From NCBI RefSeq assembly GCF_029626105.1, contig NZ_JARUBH010000009.1, forward strand, positions 4,030,001-4,094,000: a stretch of 64,000 bases of DNA. Direction: 5' to 3'. The position numbers and the translations under genes were made by a program. The notes beneath the pieces were generated by a model, which was not told where the DNA came from, did not search any database, and was given only the letters and a program-made list of their open reading frames with translations. The stretch's first letter is position 1, and every line of letters begins with the position of its first letter. The stretch is from Solwaraspora sp. WMMD792. GTDB taxonomy: Bacteria; Actinomycetota; Actinomycetes; Mycobacteriales; Micromonosporaceae. This document shows positions 16,829-24,908 of the stretch, one piece after another.

Positions 16829-18256
16829 TCACTCCTTCCCGCTGGTAGGGGCGGCGGCGGATCCGTTGGTGGCTGCGGAGCCGCTGGTGAAGACGGTGGA
16901 CGGGCCGGGTGCGCCGGGGTCGGCCGGCGGGTCACCGGCGACAGCGGTGGTCGCCCCGACCCGGTCGGCCCAGTGCCGCCAGAAGCTGCGCATCGCACCC
17001 TCGTCGATGGAGCGGCCCTGGTTGCCCTGCTTCTCGTTGGCCATGCCGCGCGACATGTCGGACCAGTCGTGGGCCGGGTCGGCCGAGTCGGCGGTGGCGA
17101 CGATGCCGCGCTGCACCGCCTCGTACGCCTCGATGTCGTCCGGGGTGGCCAGGCCGCCGGGGCCGACGAAGCTGACCATGGTCTTGATCCGCAGCGCGCG
17201 CACCGACTCCGGCTCACCGGTCTCGACGAACTGCCAGGCCCGCACGTCGGTACGGTCCGGGGCGACCGGTTCAAGCTGGCGGATGGTCAGCGCTTCGAGG
17301 TCGAACAGCAGCAGATTGGGGAAGACGAAGAGGATCCGGCTGGCGTCGGCGATCTCGGCGGCGAGCTCCGGCCCGAGTCGGGCAATCATCTCGTTGCGCT
17401 TGGCGACGGTACGGGCCTTCTCCTCGTCGCCGAAGCGCGGCTCCCAGACCATGCCGATCCGGCCGTTGTGGCCGGTGAGCACCAGCAGCCCGTGGCCGCC
17501 GCCGAGGTCGTAGGCGTACTGGTCGTCGTCGGTGACCGCGAAGCCGGTCTCCCGCAGGTAGCCGACGAAGGTGTTGTGGGTCGGCGCGAAGTGGTAGCCG
17601 TCCATGGCGTTCTCGACGGCGAGTTTCCAGTTGCCCTTGACGCTGTAGAGCTGTACGCCGGGCAGGGTCTGCATGCCGTGCGCGCCGATCTTGGCGGTCA
17701 GCGACATGTAGTGCGCGGCCGGGCCGAGGTGGGTGAGCAGATCAGGCACGTCGGGGTCGAACGCGATGAAGACGAATCCCTCGTGGATCTGCAGCCGGGG
17801 CACCTGGCGCAGTCGCATCGACTCGCGGAAGCCGGGGTCGTCGGGGTAGCTCTCGTCGCCGGGCAGCGCGGCCAGGTCACCGGAGTTGCTGAACGCCCAG
17901 GCGTGGTAGAAGCACTGGAAGAACTTGGTGTTGCCCTCGTTGTGCCGGCACAGGATGGTGCCGCGGTGGGTGCAGGCGTTGAGGAAGACCTTGACCTCGC
18001 CGGCGGAGTCGCGGCAGAAGATCAGCGGACGGCCGCCGAGGGTACGGGTCTTGAAGTCGCCGGCGTTGGGGATCTCGGTCTCGTGGCCGAGGTACAGCCA
18101 GGTGTGGCCCCAGATCTTGGCGATCTCGTCGCGGAACACACCCGGGTCGCGGTACGCCGAGCGGTGCACCCGGAAGCGCATCGCCTCCCAGTCCTCGTCG
18201 ATCAGCGCGCCACCGTCGGCTCCGCCGAGCGGTCGCACCGGCGTCTGCTGCGTCAT
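16829..18256 (-). CDS. Rieske non-heme iron oxygenase, large (alpha) subunit
   Basis: A 475-residue ring-hydroxylating oxygenase alpha subunit. The [2Fe-2S] ligands are C95-x-H97 and C115-x2-H118 (NACTHRG, CFYHAW). The mononuclear iron site has H222 and H227 in DGYHFAPTH, with bridging D219 and the likely third ligand at D373/D374 (PDDIEAYEAVQ). Overall it resembles aromatic-acid dioxygenases of the benzoate/cumate type, but the substrate cannot be assigned. I place the start at the ATG at 18256 (MTQQTP), not the longer frame to 18355, because the latter would run through the operator. The ferredoxin and reductase at 27-28 kb are probable electron donors. The C-terminal 45 residues are Gly/Ala/Pro-rich. 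Confidence 0.93.
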   Translation of the reverse strand: MTQQTPVRPLGGADGGALIDEDWEAMRFRVHRSAYRDPGVFRDEIAKIWGHTWLYLGHETEIPNAGDFKTRTLGGRPLIFCRDSAGEVKVFLNACTHRGTILCRHNEGNTKFFQCFYHAWAFSNSGDLAALPGDESYPDDPGFRESMRLRQVPRLQIHEGFVFIAFDPDVPDLLTHLGPAAHYMSLTAKIGAHGMQTLPGVQLYSVKGNWKLAVENAMDGYHFAPTHNTFVGYLRETGFAVTDDDQYAYDLGGGHGLLVLTGHNGRIGMVWEPRFGDEEKARTVAKRNEMIARLGPELAAEIADASRILFVFPNLLLFDLEALTIRQLEPVAPDRTDVRAWQFVETGEPESVRALRIKTMVSFVGPGGLATPDDIEAYEAVQRGIVATADSADPAHDWSDMSRGMANEKQGNQGRSIDEGAMRSFWRHWADRVGATTAVAGDPPADPGAPGPSTVFTSGSAATNGSAAAPTSGKE

Positions 18257-18308
18257 CACCCCACCGCCCTCTTTCGTCCCGTCCGCCCGCCTCGGCGGCG
18301 CTACGTCA

Positions 18309-18362
18309 TGCGAGACAGTGTCTCGCACTCCGATGCTGCTATCAGAGCCCTCCACCTGTCAA
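18309..18362 (-). promoter_or_regulatory. Promoter and perfect 19-bp palindromic operator of the Rieske operon
   Basis: TGCGAGACAGTGTCTCGCA at 18309-18327 is a perfect palindrome with 9-bp arms around one base. It begins 53 bp upstream of the alpha-subunit start. On the minus strand TTGACA (18362-18357) is a consensus -35, with a weak -10 (CAGCAT) 18 bp later, which would place the operator over the transcription start. The same pattern recurs at six other promoters in the window. A separate perfect palindrome, CTGTTAACAG, lies at 18395-18404, nearer the acetamidase gene. Confidence 0.75.
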
Positions 18363-18532
18363 GAGCAGGGCATTTTCCGTGATCGGGTTACTCACTGTTA
18401 ACAGGACAGCAACACGTTCCTGCGGGTTCGCCGGAAACGATCCGGTCATCCACCCGTCACCCCGGCCCGCCAGCGGCACGCACCGCCGCGCGCCCTGCGC
18501 CCGCCGGCCGGGTACCCCTTCCGGAGGAACCG

Positions 18533-19639
18533 ATGCTCCAGCCGCACCAGGGACCGATCGCCGGCGCCCACTACCTGCCGACCACGCCCGAGACCTGCCT
18601 GTGGGGCCGGCTGCCCAACCGCAGCCACGCCCCGGTGCTGCGGGTCCGCTCCGGTGAGACCGTGACCATCGACACCCTCAGCCACGAAGGCATCCTCGAA
18701 GACCAGGGCCGCGACCCGGTCGGCTACCTCAAGCAGTACGACGTACCCGCCGACGGCGTCCTGACCGACGCCCGCGACCTGGCCGCCTCCGACGTCGCCC
18801 ACGACTACGACGACGACGGCCCGCACGTGGTCACCGGCCCGATCACCGTCGACGGCGCGCAGCCCGGCGACCTGCTCCGGGTCGACGTGCTCGACCTGAC
18901 GATCCGGGCCCCGTACGGCTTCGTCAGCAGCCGGCACGGCTACGGCGCGCTGCCCGGTGAGTTCCCGCTCACCCCGGTCGACACCGGGCCGGACAGCGAC
19001 CCCCGCGAGTACGGCAGCGTCTGCCACTTCACCGAGGTCGCCTCCAGCGGCGGCCGGCTGTACGGCGTACTGCCGTTCGGTGCCGGCCGGGCCGCCCGGT
19101 TCCCGCTCGCGCCGTTCCTCGGCCTGATGGGCGTCGCCGTCGACACCGACGAGATGGTGCACTCGGTGCCGCCCGGCGGGCACGGCGGCAACCTGGACAT
19201 CAACGAACTGCAGGTCGGCTCCAGCCTCTACCTGCCGGTGCAACTGCCCGGTGCCGGCTTCTACGCCGGTGACCCGCACTACGCCCAGGGCGACGGCGAG
19301 GTGGCGTTGACCGCCCTCGAAGCACCGCTGCGGGCCACTCTGCGGCTGAGCGTCATCCCGGCCGCGCAGGCCACCGCGCTGGTCGGTGCCGGTGAGGCCC
19401 CGCTGGCCGAAACCGCCACCCACTGGATCCCGGTAGGCCTGGACGCCGACCTCAACGAGGCGATGCGCCGGGCGGTCCGGGCCGCGGTCGACTTCCTCGC
19501 CCGCACCCAGGGCATGCCCCGCGACACCGCCCTGGCCTACCTGAGCGCCGCCGCCGACTTCGAGGTCAGCCAGGTCGTCGACGCGGTCAAGGGCGTGCAC
19601 TGCATGATCCGCAAGGCCGACTTCCCGCCCCAGTTCTGA
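18533..19639 (+). CDS. Acetamidase/formamidase family protein
   Basis: A 368-residue FmdA/AmdA-family amidase expected to hydrolyse a short-chain amide such as formamide to acid and ammonia. Family blocks visible are GDLLRVDVLDL, RFPLAPFLGLMGVAVD, PPGGHGGNLDINELQVGSSLYLPV and FYAGDPHYAQGDGEVALTALEAP, which together form the metal-binding core. The ATG at 18533 has GGAGGAAC five bases upstream. It is divergent from the Rieske operon and could share its regulation. A formamide-releasing step in the pathway would explain its place, but this is inference. Confidence 0.9.
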   Translation: MLQPHQGPIAGAHYLPTTPETCLWGRLPNRSHAPVLRVRSGETVTIDTLSHEGILEDQGRDPVGYLKQYDVPADGVLTDARDLAASDVAHDYDDDGPHVVTGPITVDGAQPGDLLRVDVLDLTIRAPYGFVSSRHGYGALPGEFPLTPVDTGPDSDPREYGSVCHFTEVASSGGRLYGVLPFGAGRAARFPLAPFLGLMGVAVDTDEMVHSVPPGGHGGNLDINELQVGSSLYLPVQLPGAGFYAGDPHYAQGDGEVALTALEAPLRATLRLSVIPAAQATALVGAGEAPLAETATHWIPVGLDADLNEAMRRAVRAAVDFLARTQGMPRDTALAYLSAAADFEVSQVVDAVKGVHCMIRKADFPPQF

Positions 19640-19734
19640 CCATACCTGCGCGTCGCGGCACCTCGGCACTCCGCCGAGCAATCCCTTGGGCAACCGTTGT
19701 CTGGCAGGGTTACCGGATCAGTCGAGCGTCGGCA

Positions 19735-20037
19735 CCGCGAGCGGCAGCCAGGTGGCACCGGGGCGGCTGGCGGTACGGCGTCCGCGACGACCGGATCGGC
19801 CGACAGCTCGACGACGTGCACCGGGCCGGTGGGCTGTACGTAGTGGCGTGCCCGTACGCACCGTGCCCGTCGGACACGTTCGAGTACCCACACCAGGGGT
19901 TCGACGCCGTCGAGGTCTGGGACGGACAGTGGGCATCGGACCTGCCGTGGAACGCCGACAACGAGTCGGCGCTGGCGGAGGTGCGCCACCCGGACGGGCG
20001 GTTGGCTGCCCTGAGTAACCCGGTCACGCTGGTCTGA
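19735..20037 (+). pseudogene. Remnant of a CehA/McbA-type metallohydrolase gene
   Basis: The frame ending at 20037 contains IGRQLDDVHRAGGLYVVACPYAP and FEYPHQGFDAVEVWDGQWASDLPWNADNESALAE. This looks like the middle of a CehA/McbA (PHP-like) metallohydrolase. It then jumps directly to RHPDGRLAALSNPVTLV, which looks like the family's extreme C-terminus. The metal-binding N-terminal half and the segment between these two blocks are absent, so this is a twice-deleted fragment of a protein normally several hundred residues long. A GTG at 19816 could express a 73-residue piece, probably without function. It follows the acetamidase gene in the same direction. Confidence 0.6.
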
Positions 20038-20114
20038 GCTGGCCGTGGCGTACCGTCGGGCGTGATCAGTTTCCAGTTCGACCGGGGTACGGTGCCCGAC
20101 GCCGAGGTCGGCGG

Positions 20115-21296
20115 GTGACGCGCCGGGGGCTGACCTTCCTGTTCGCGGTGGCCGCCGGTGCCGCCGTCGCCAACCTCTACTGGGCGCAACCGCTGCTCGA
20201 CCTCGTCGCCGCCGACCTCGACGTCACCACCGCGACCGCCGGTCTGCTGGTCACCGCCACCCAGATCGGCTACGCCGCCGGGATCCTGTTCCTGGTGCCG
20301 CTGGGCGACATCCTCGACCGACGCCGGCTGGTACCGGTGCTGATGCTCTGCGCGGCGGGCGCTCTGGTGGCGTGTGCGCTCGCGCCGTCGTTCGGCGTAC
20401 TGCTCGTGGCGATCACCGTGCTCGGGGTGGCCACGGTCTCCGGGCAGTTGCTCACCCCGCTCGCCAGCGATCTCGCCGACGACAGCCGGCGTGGCAGCGC
20501 GGTCGGTACGGTCGTCGCCGGAATTCTGACCGGCATTCTCGCCTCGCGGACCATCAGCGGGCTGGTCGCCGGCGTCGCCGGCTGGCGGGCGATCTTCCTG
20601 CTGGCGGCGGTGGCGGCGGTCGGCTTCGCCGTGGTGATGTACCGGGCGATTCCGTCGCTGGCGCCGAAGACCCGGCTGCCGTACCCGGCGCTGATCGCGT
20701 CCGTCGCCGCTGTGGTCGCCCGCGAACGCTCCGTCCGGTGGACGTTGGTGCTGTCCGCGACCGGCTTCGCCGCGTTCACCATGTTCTGGACAGCGTTGAC
20801 GTTCCTGCTCAGTGGCCCGCCGTTCGACTATCCGGTGTCGGTGATCGGGCTGTTCGGCCTCGCCGGTCTGGCTGGCGCGGTCGCCGTACAGCGCAGCGGT
20901 CGGCTGCACGACCTGGGCTGGTCGCTGCCCGCCACCGGCGCGGCGTGGGTCCTGGTGCTCGCCTCGTTCGTCACGGCGATCTTCGCCGGACGCAGCGTCC
21001 TGCTGGTGATCGTCGTGGTGGTCGCGCTCGACGCGGCGTTGCAGGCGGCCGGGATCCTCAACCAGTTGCGGGTCATGGCTGTCTCACACGAGGCACGTAG
21101 TCGGCTGAACACGGCGTACGTGACGGCCAACTTCCTCGGTGGTGCCGCCGGCTCGGCTGCTGCCGCGACGCTCTGGTCGGCTGGCGGCTGGACGGCAGTG
21201 TCGCTGGCCGGGGTGGCGCTGAGCTGCTTCGCCCTGACCCTGTGGGTGGTGGGTCGGCGGCACGCGCTCGTCCCGGTCGACCGACTGGCACGATAG
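20115..21296 (+). CDS. MFS transporter, DHA1-type drug efflux
   Basis: A 393-residue, 12-helix major facilitator. The motif-A region between helices 2 and 3 reads GDILDRRRLVP. Helices 5-6 are rich in Gly/Ala, and a central loop follows PSLAPKTRLPYPAL. Proteins of this type export small drugs or sugars by proton antiport. The GTG at 20115 is used as start. It is followed 25 bp later by the PadR gene. There is no clear link to the catabolic genes. Confidence 0.9.
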   Translation: MTRRGLTFLFAVAAGAAVANLYWAQPLLDLVAADLDVTTATAGLLVTATQIGYAAGILFLVPLGDILDRRRLVPVLMLCAAGALVACALAPSFGVLLVAITVLGVATVSGQLLTPLASDLADDSRRGSAVGTVVAGILTGILASRTISGLVAGVAGWRAIFLLAAVAAVGFAVVMYRAIPSLAPKTRLPYPALIASVAAVVARERSVRWTLVLSATGFAAFTMFWTALTFLLSGPPFDYPVSVIGLFGLAGLAGAVAVQRSGRLHDLGWSLPATGAAWVLVLASFVTAIFAGRSVLLVIVVVVALDAALQAAGILNQLRVMAVSHEARSRLNTAYVTANFLGGAAGSAAAATLWSAGGWTAVSLAGVALSCFALTLWVVGRRHALVPVDRLAR

Positions 21297-21308
21297 TCAA
21301 ATCATTTG

Positions 21309-21322
21309 TATATTCAACCGCG
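21309..21322 (+). promoter_or_regulatory. Promoter for a leaderless padR transcript
   Basis: TATATT at 21309-21314 is a near-consensus -10 in the only AT-rich patch nearby. Transcription would start about 7 bp later, at or next to the GTG start at 21322. No Shine-Dalgarno sequence precedes that start. CAAATCATTTG (21298-21308), a small palindrome directly upstream, is a candidate PadR operator. Confidence 0.6.
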
Positions 21323-21675
21323 TGACACGTCCGATGAGAGAGCCGACGTTCTGGATCCTGGCCGCGCTGGTCGACCAACCGCGACATGGATACGGGGTGA
21401 TTCAGCAGGTCACGAAGCTCTCCGACGGAGAGACACGGCTGCTCGCCGCCACCCTCTACGCCGCGTTGGACCGGCTGGCCGCCGAGGGCCTGGTGGCCGT
21501 TGACCGGGAGGAGGCGGTCGACGGACGGCTACGCCGCTACTACCGGCTCACCGACTCCGGCGGTGCCGCGCTGGCCGCCGAGACGCAGCGGCTGAGCCGC
21601 AAGGTAGCGACCGCGAACCGGCTGCTGGACGCGCTGCGCCCACCGGCCGGTCCGGCCACGGTGACGTTCGGATGA
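21322..21675 (+). CDS. PadR-family transcriptional regulator
   Basis: A 117-residue PadR regulator. The winged-helix domain has the family opening FWILAALVDQPRHGYGVIQQV and the block LAATLYAALDRLAAEGLVAV, then the wing (GRLRRYYRLTDSG). The C-terminal dimer helix is short. The GTG start is probably leaderless. Its stop overlaps the next gene's ATG by 4 bp, the usual PadR-plus-membrane-protein arrangement. Confidence 0.93.
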   Translation: MTRPMREPTFWILAALVDQPRHGYGVIQQVTKLSDGETRLLAATLYAALDRLAAEGLVAVDREEAVDGRLRRYYRLTDSGGAALAAETQRLSRKVATANRLLDALRPPAGPATVTFG

Positions 21676-22727
21676 GCCCGGCCGGCACCGCACGCCACCG
21701 GGGCTACCGCCTGCTCGCCCGCGCCTACCCGCCCGGGCCACGCCGGGCCGAACTGCTCGACACGATGCTGATGGTCGCCGAGGACACCGGCCGCCGCCGG
21801 CCTAGCGCCCGCGAGGTCGTCAACGTGCTGCGCCACGCACCACGGGCCAGGCTGGGGCGACCGGGCAACCGCCTCGTGGTGCCGATCGCCGCCCTCGTCG
21901 CGATCCTCAGCGGCTTCGTGGCCGCGTCGCTGACCGCCCGGGCCTTCGGCGAAACCGACCGGCCGCTGCCCAGCACGGCGGAGATGACCGCCATCGCCGA
22001 ACTGGTCACCCCCGACGTCGAGGAACCACCGCTGCAACGGCACGACCGGGTCTTCGTCAATGGCAACGGCGAGGCGCAGTTCGGTCAGGTCCGGTACCAG
22101 GTCGACCATGTCACCCCGGTACCTGACCTGCGCGCGTACGACGCCGAGGTAGCCGAGCGGCTGACCGCCGACGGTTGGCGGCTCGGCCCGCTCGCCTACT
22201 CGGGACACGCCGATCGGCGTACGGCCGAGGTCCTGACCGCGACCAAGGACGGCTGGTTGCTGACCTTCGCCAACACCTACCAGGCGCTGGAGCCGGAAGG
22301 CGGTGGTTGGTTCGAGGTCTCGGTACGCCGGATCGAGCCCGCCGGGATGCCGGTCGGATTCGCCGTCGGCGGGCTGCTCGGCATGGTCCTCGGGTGGCTC
22401 CTCACCGGTTGGGCGAGTCGCCGTACCGAGCAGCACCCGCAGGCCAGCGGCGTCCTCGCGCTGCTGGCCTTCATCGCCGCCGGCACCTCCGCCCCGATGA
22501 TCAGCTCTGTCGTACAGGACTATCTGACCATCGTCGACCAGGGGTTCACCCTGCACGAGGGACCGATCTGGTCGTGGACGGTCCCCGGCGACGAAGGACT
22601 GCTGCTCCTCGCCCCGACGATCCTCGTCACCGTCGTCGCGGCGGCCATCGTCGCGCTGTGTCGTCCGCCCCACGGCAATCACCGGCGCCGGCCGGCTACC
22701 GACGACCGACCAGGGCTGGCCACCTAG
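21672..22727 (+). CDS. PadR-associated membrane protein of unknown function
   Basis: A 351-residue protein. The N-terminal 60 residues (YRLLARAYPPGPRRAELLDTM...) look like the cytoplasmic HAAS-type helical module found in proteins encoded with PadR. One membrane helix follows at about residues 70-90, then an extracytoplasmic domain of about 120 residues, then four helices toward the C-terminus. No enzymatic motif is seen. Coupling with padR suggests a membrane signal-receiving role, but the function is unknown. It ends convergently, overlapping the kinase gene by 4 bp. Confidence 0.75.
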   Translation: MSPAGTARHRGYRLLARAYPPGPRRAELLDTMLMVAEDTGRRRPSAREVVNVLRHAPRARLGRPGNRLVVPIAALVAILSGFVAASLTARAFGETDRPLPSTAEMTAIAELVTPDVEEPPLQRHDRVFVNGNGEAQFGQVRYQVDHVTPVPDLRAYDAEVAERLTADGWRLGPLAYSGHADRRTAEVLTATKDGWLLTFANTYQALEPEGGGWFEVSVRRIEPAGMPVGFAVGGLLGMVLGWLLTGWASRRTEQHPQASGVLALLAFIAAGTSAPMISSVVQDYLTIVDQGFTLHEGPIWSWTVPGDEGLLLLAPTILVTVVAAAIVALCRPPHGNHRRRPATDDRPGLAT

Positions 22728-23653
22728 CCGACGGCGAGCACCTCGGCCCGGCGTGGGGCACTGGCCATCGCGCCGGGCCGGGTCACCGTCACCGCCGCCG
22801 CCCGGCTCGCCCAGCGCGCCGCGTCGTCGATCGCCGCGCCGTCGAGCAGCGCGTCGGCCAGCGCCGCGCAGAACGTGTCCCCGGCACCGGTGGCGTCCGC
22901 CGCGACGACCGGCTCGGCCGGCACCAGATGCTCCCGGTCGGCGGTCACCACCAGGGCACCGTCGGCGCCGAGGGTGACCACCACCGGTCCCCGGGTGCCC
23001 AGCGACCGGGCCATCGCTGCGAGCGAGTCGACGCCCTCCGACGGCCCGGTACCGGCAGGCCCGGCACCGGCCGGCACGGCCGCGCCGGCCAGCGCGGCGA
23101 GTTCCCCCCGGTTGGGCACCAGCACGTCGACCCGGGCCAGCGTCGCCGCGTCGATCGGCCGGGCCGGCGCCGGGTTGACCACCACCAGACCCCGGGCGGC
23201 GGCCACCACCGCGGCCACCACCGCCGCGTCGATCTCCTGCTGCAGCAGTACGGCCGCAGCGTCACCGATCAGGTCTGCGTACGGCCGTAGGTGCTCCGGG
23301 GCGAGCCACATGTTGGCCCCGGAGCTGACCGCGATGGTGCTGTCGCCGTCGGCGGTGACCAGCACGATCGCCTGCCCGGTGGGGCGGGGCGCGCGCAGCA
23401 CCGCCGAGGTGTCGACGCCTTCGGCGGCCAGCAGCCCGGTCAGCCACTGGCCTTCGGCGTCGTCGCCGACCGCGCCGACCATCGCCACCGAACGGCCCAG
23501 CCGGGCGGCGGCCACCGCCTGGTTGGCGCCCTTGCCGCCGCCGGCCCGGGAATGGTCGGCCGCGCTGAGCACCGTCTGCCCGGCGGCGGGCAGCTCGTCG
23601 AGGGGCACCACCACGTCGACGTTGAGGCTGCCCACCACCACGATGTCAGTCAT
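22724..23653 (-). CDS. PfkB-family sugar kinase (ribokinase-like)
   Basis: A 309-residue ribokinase-family protein. N-terminal GSLNVDVVVPLDELP and GGGKGANQAVAAARLG match the ribose-binding signature. The C-terminal PfkB signature is DATGAGDTFCAALADALLDG, with the catalytic Asp in GAGD. It probably phosphorylates ribose, deoxyribose or a related sugar. As the last gene of a seven-gene catabolic operon it may handle a sugar released from a nucleoside-like substrate. That idea fits the BMP-type importer elsewhere in the region but is unproved. Confidence 0.9.
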   Translation of the reverse strand: MTDIVVVGSLNVDVVVPLDELPAAGQTVLSAADHSRAGGGKGANQAVAAARLGRSVAMVGAVGDDAEGQWLTGLLAAEGVDTSAVLRAPRPTGQAIVLVTADGDSTIAVSSGANMWLAPEHLRPYADLIGDAAAVLLQQEIDAAVVAAVVAAARGLVVVNPAPARPIDAATLARVDVLVPNRGELAALAGAAVPAGAGPAGTGPSEGVDSLAAMARSLGTRGPVVVTLGADGALVVTADREHLVPAEPVVAADATGAGDTFCAALADALLDGAAIDDAARWASRAAAVTVTRPGAMASAPRRAEVLAVG

Positions 23654-23657
23654 CGGC

Positions 23658-24038
23658 TCACCCCTGAGCGGCGGCGGGACGCCAGGCGTGCGCGAGGAAG
23701 TCGGCGCGCGGCGGGGCGAATACGTCCAGGTTGATGCACGGGCCCTCGGTCGGCTCGATGTAGTGCTCGGCGCCGCGCGGAATCAGCAGCATCGACCCCG
23801 GACCCATGTCGTGCGGTACGCCGTCGACGTAGTAGTTGCACCGCCCGCCGAGGATCATCACCAGCTGGTCGAAGTCGTCGTGGGTGTGCGGGTTGAGCGC
23901 CATGCCGACGGCGAGTTCGTGCCAGGCGAGGACCACCTCGTCGGTGGCGTACACCTTGCGTCGCACGCCGGGGCGCACGTCGGTGGCGGGAATGTCGTCC
24001 CAGTTGACCGAGGTGCGGTAGAGCTGCGGGTTCAGCAC
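23658..24038 (-). CDS. Cupin-domain protein
   Basis: A 126-residue single-domain cupin. Motif 1 (NPHTHDDFDQLVMILGG) supplies His/His/Asp-type metal ligands and motif 2 (GSMLLIPRGAEHYIEPTEG) a final His. Small cupins act as isomerases, dioxygenases or sensors, and the motif does not decide which. It sits 4 bp before the kinase and 25 bp after the aldolase, inside the operon, so a role in product handling is plausible. Confidence 0.85.
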   Translation of the reverse strand: MLNPQLYRTSVNWDDIPATDVRPGVRRKVYATDEVVLAWHELAVGMALNPHTHDDFDQLVMILGGRCNYYVDGVPHDMGPGSMLLIPRGAEHYIEPTEGPCINLDVFAPPRADFLAHAWRPAAAQG

Positions 24039-24063
24039 GTCCGGGCTCCCTTCGAGGGCTGGC

Positions 24064-24897
24064 TCAATTGTCGGTGGCGAGGTGGCGCAGGCCGGCGCCG
24101 AGCAGCTGCAGGTCGGAGCCGGCGACCAGGTAGTTGGCGCCGGTCAGCCCGTACCGGCGCAGAATGCCGTCGGCCCGGCCCGGCGCCCACCCACCCAGGG
24201 TGACCCCGGCGGCGCGGGCAGCGTCGGCGATCTCACCGACCCGGCGCAGCAGCGGCGCCTGGTCGTCGGTGGTGGCCAGGCCGAGGCTGACGGCCAGGTC
24301 GGTGGTGCCGGCGAACGCCACGTCGACGCTGGCGGTGCCGGCCACGCCCGGCCGGCTGACGGCACCCAGGGTGCCGGCCACGCCGGTGAGCAGGTCGGGC
24401 AGCGGGTCGTCGGTGTCGGCGGTCTCGATCTGGGCGACCAGCAGCGGCGGGTCGGCCGCCTCGGCCGCCAGGTAGGCGTCCAGCCCGGCGGACCCGTAGC
24501 CGGCGGCCGGGTGAGCGAGGCTGATGCTGCGCCGGCCGGTCGGCGCGTACCGGACGGCGGTGTACAGCGCGGCGAGCTGCGCACGGGCGCGGACGGTGGA
24601 CAGCTGCACCCCGGCGGCTCCGGCCTCCAGCAGCCGGTTCACCTGCGCCGGGTCGACCGCTGCCAGCCGTACCAGGGCCGGCAGGCCGAGCAGCGCGGCG
24701 TGCCGCAACTGCCCGGCGGCGGTCCGCTCGTCCAACCCGGAGTGCTCCAGGTCGACCACGACGAAGTCGAGGCCGGCCTGGGCGGCCAGCTCGACCGCGT
24801 CGGTGCCGGGCAGTTTGAGAAACGTGCCGACCACCCGCCGGCCGCGCCGCAGCCGCTCGCGCAGCGCGGCCCGGCCGGTGTGCACCCCGGTGCGCAT
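24064..24897 (-). CDS. HpcH/HpaI-family aldolase
   Basis: A 277-residue class II aldolase of the HpcH/HpaI/citrate-lyase-beta fold. LDFVVVDLEHSGLD carries the acidic metal-ligand region and AQIETAD the conserved Glu near the metal. VDVAFAGTTDLAVSLGL matches the family's vD.lfiGp.DLs.slG block. It should cleave a 2-keto-4-hydroxy acid to pyruvate and an aldehyde, the classic last step of meta-cleavage pathways. The ATG at 24897 follows the amidohydrolase stop by 11 bp. Confidence 0.88.
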   Translation of the reverse strand: MRTGVHTGRAALRERLRRGRRVVGTFLKLPGTDAVELAAQAGLDFVVVDLEHSGLDERTAAGQLRHAALLGLPALVRLAAVDPAQVNRLLEAGAAGVQLSTVRARAQLAALYTAVRYAPTGRRSISLAHPAAGYGSAGLDAYLAAEAADPPLLVAQIETADTDDPLPDLLTGVAGTLGAVSRPGVAGTASVDVAFAGTTDLAVSLGLATTDDQAPLLRRVGEIADAARAAGVTLGGWAPGRADGILRRYGLTGANYLVAGSDLQLLGAGLRHLATDN

Positions 24898-24908
24898 CGG
24901 GTCGGCCC

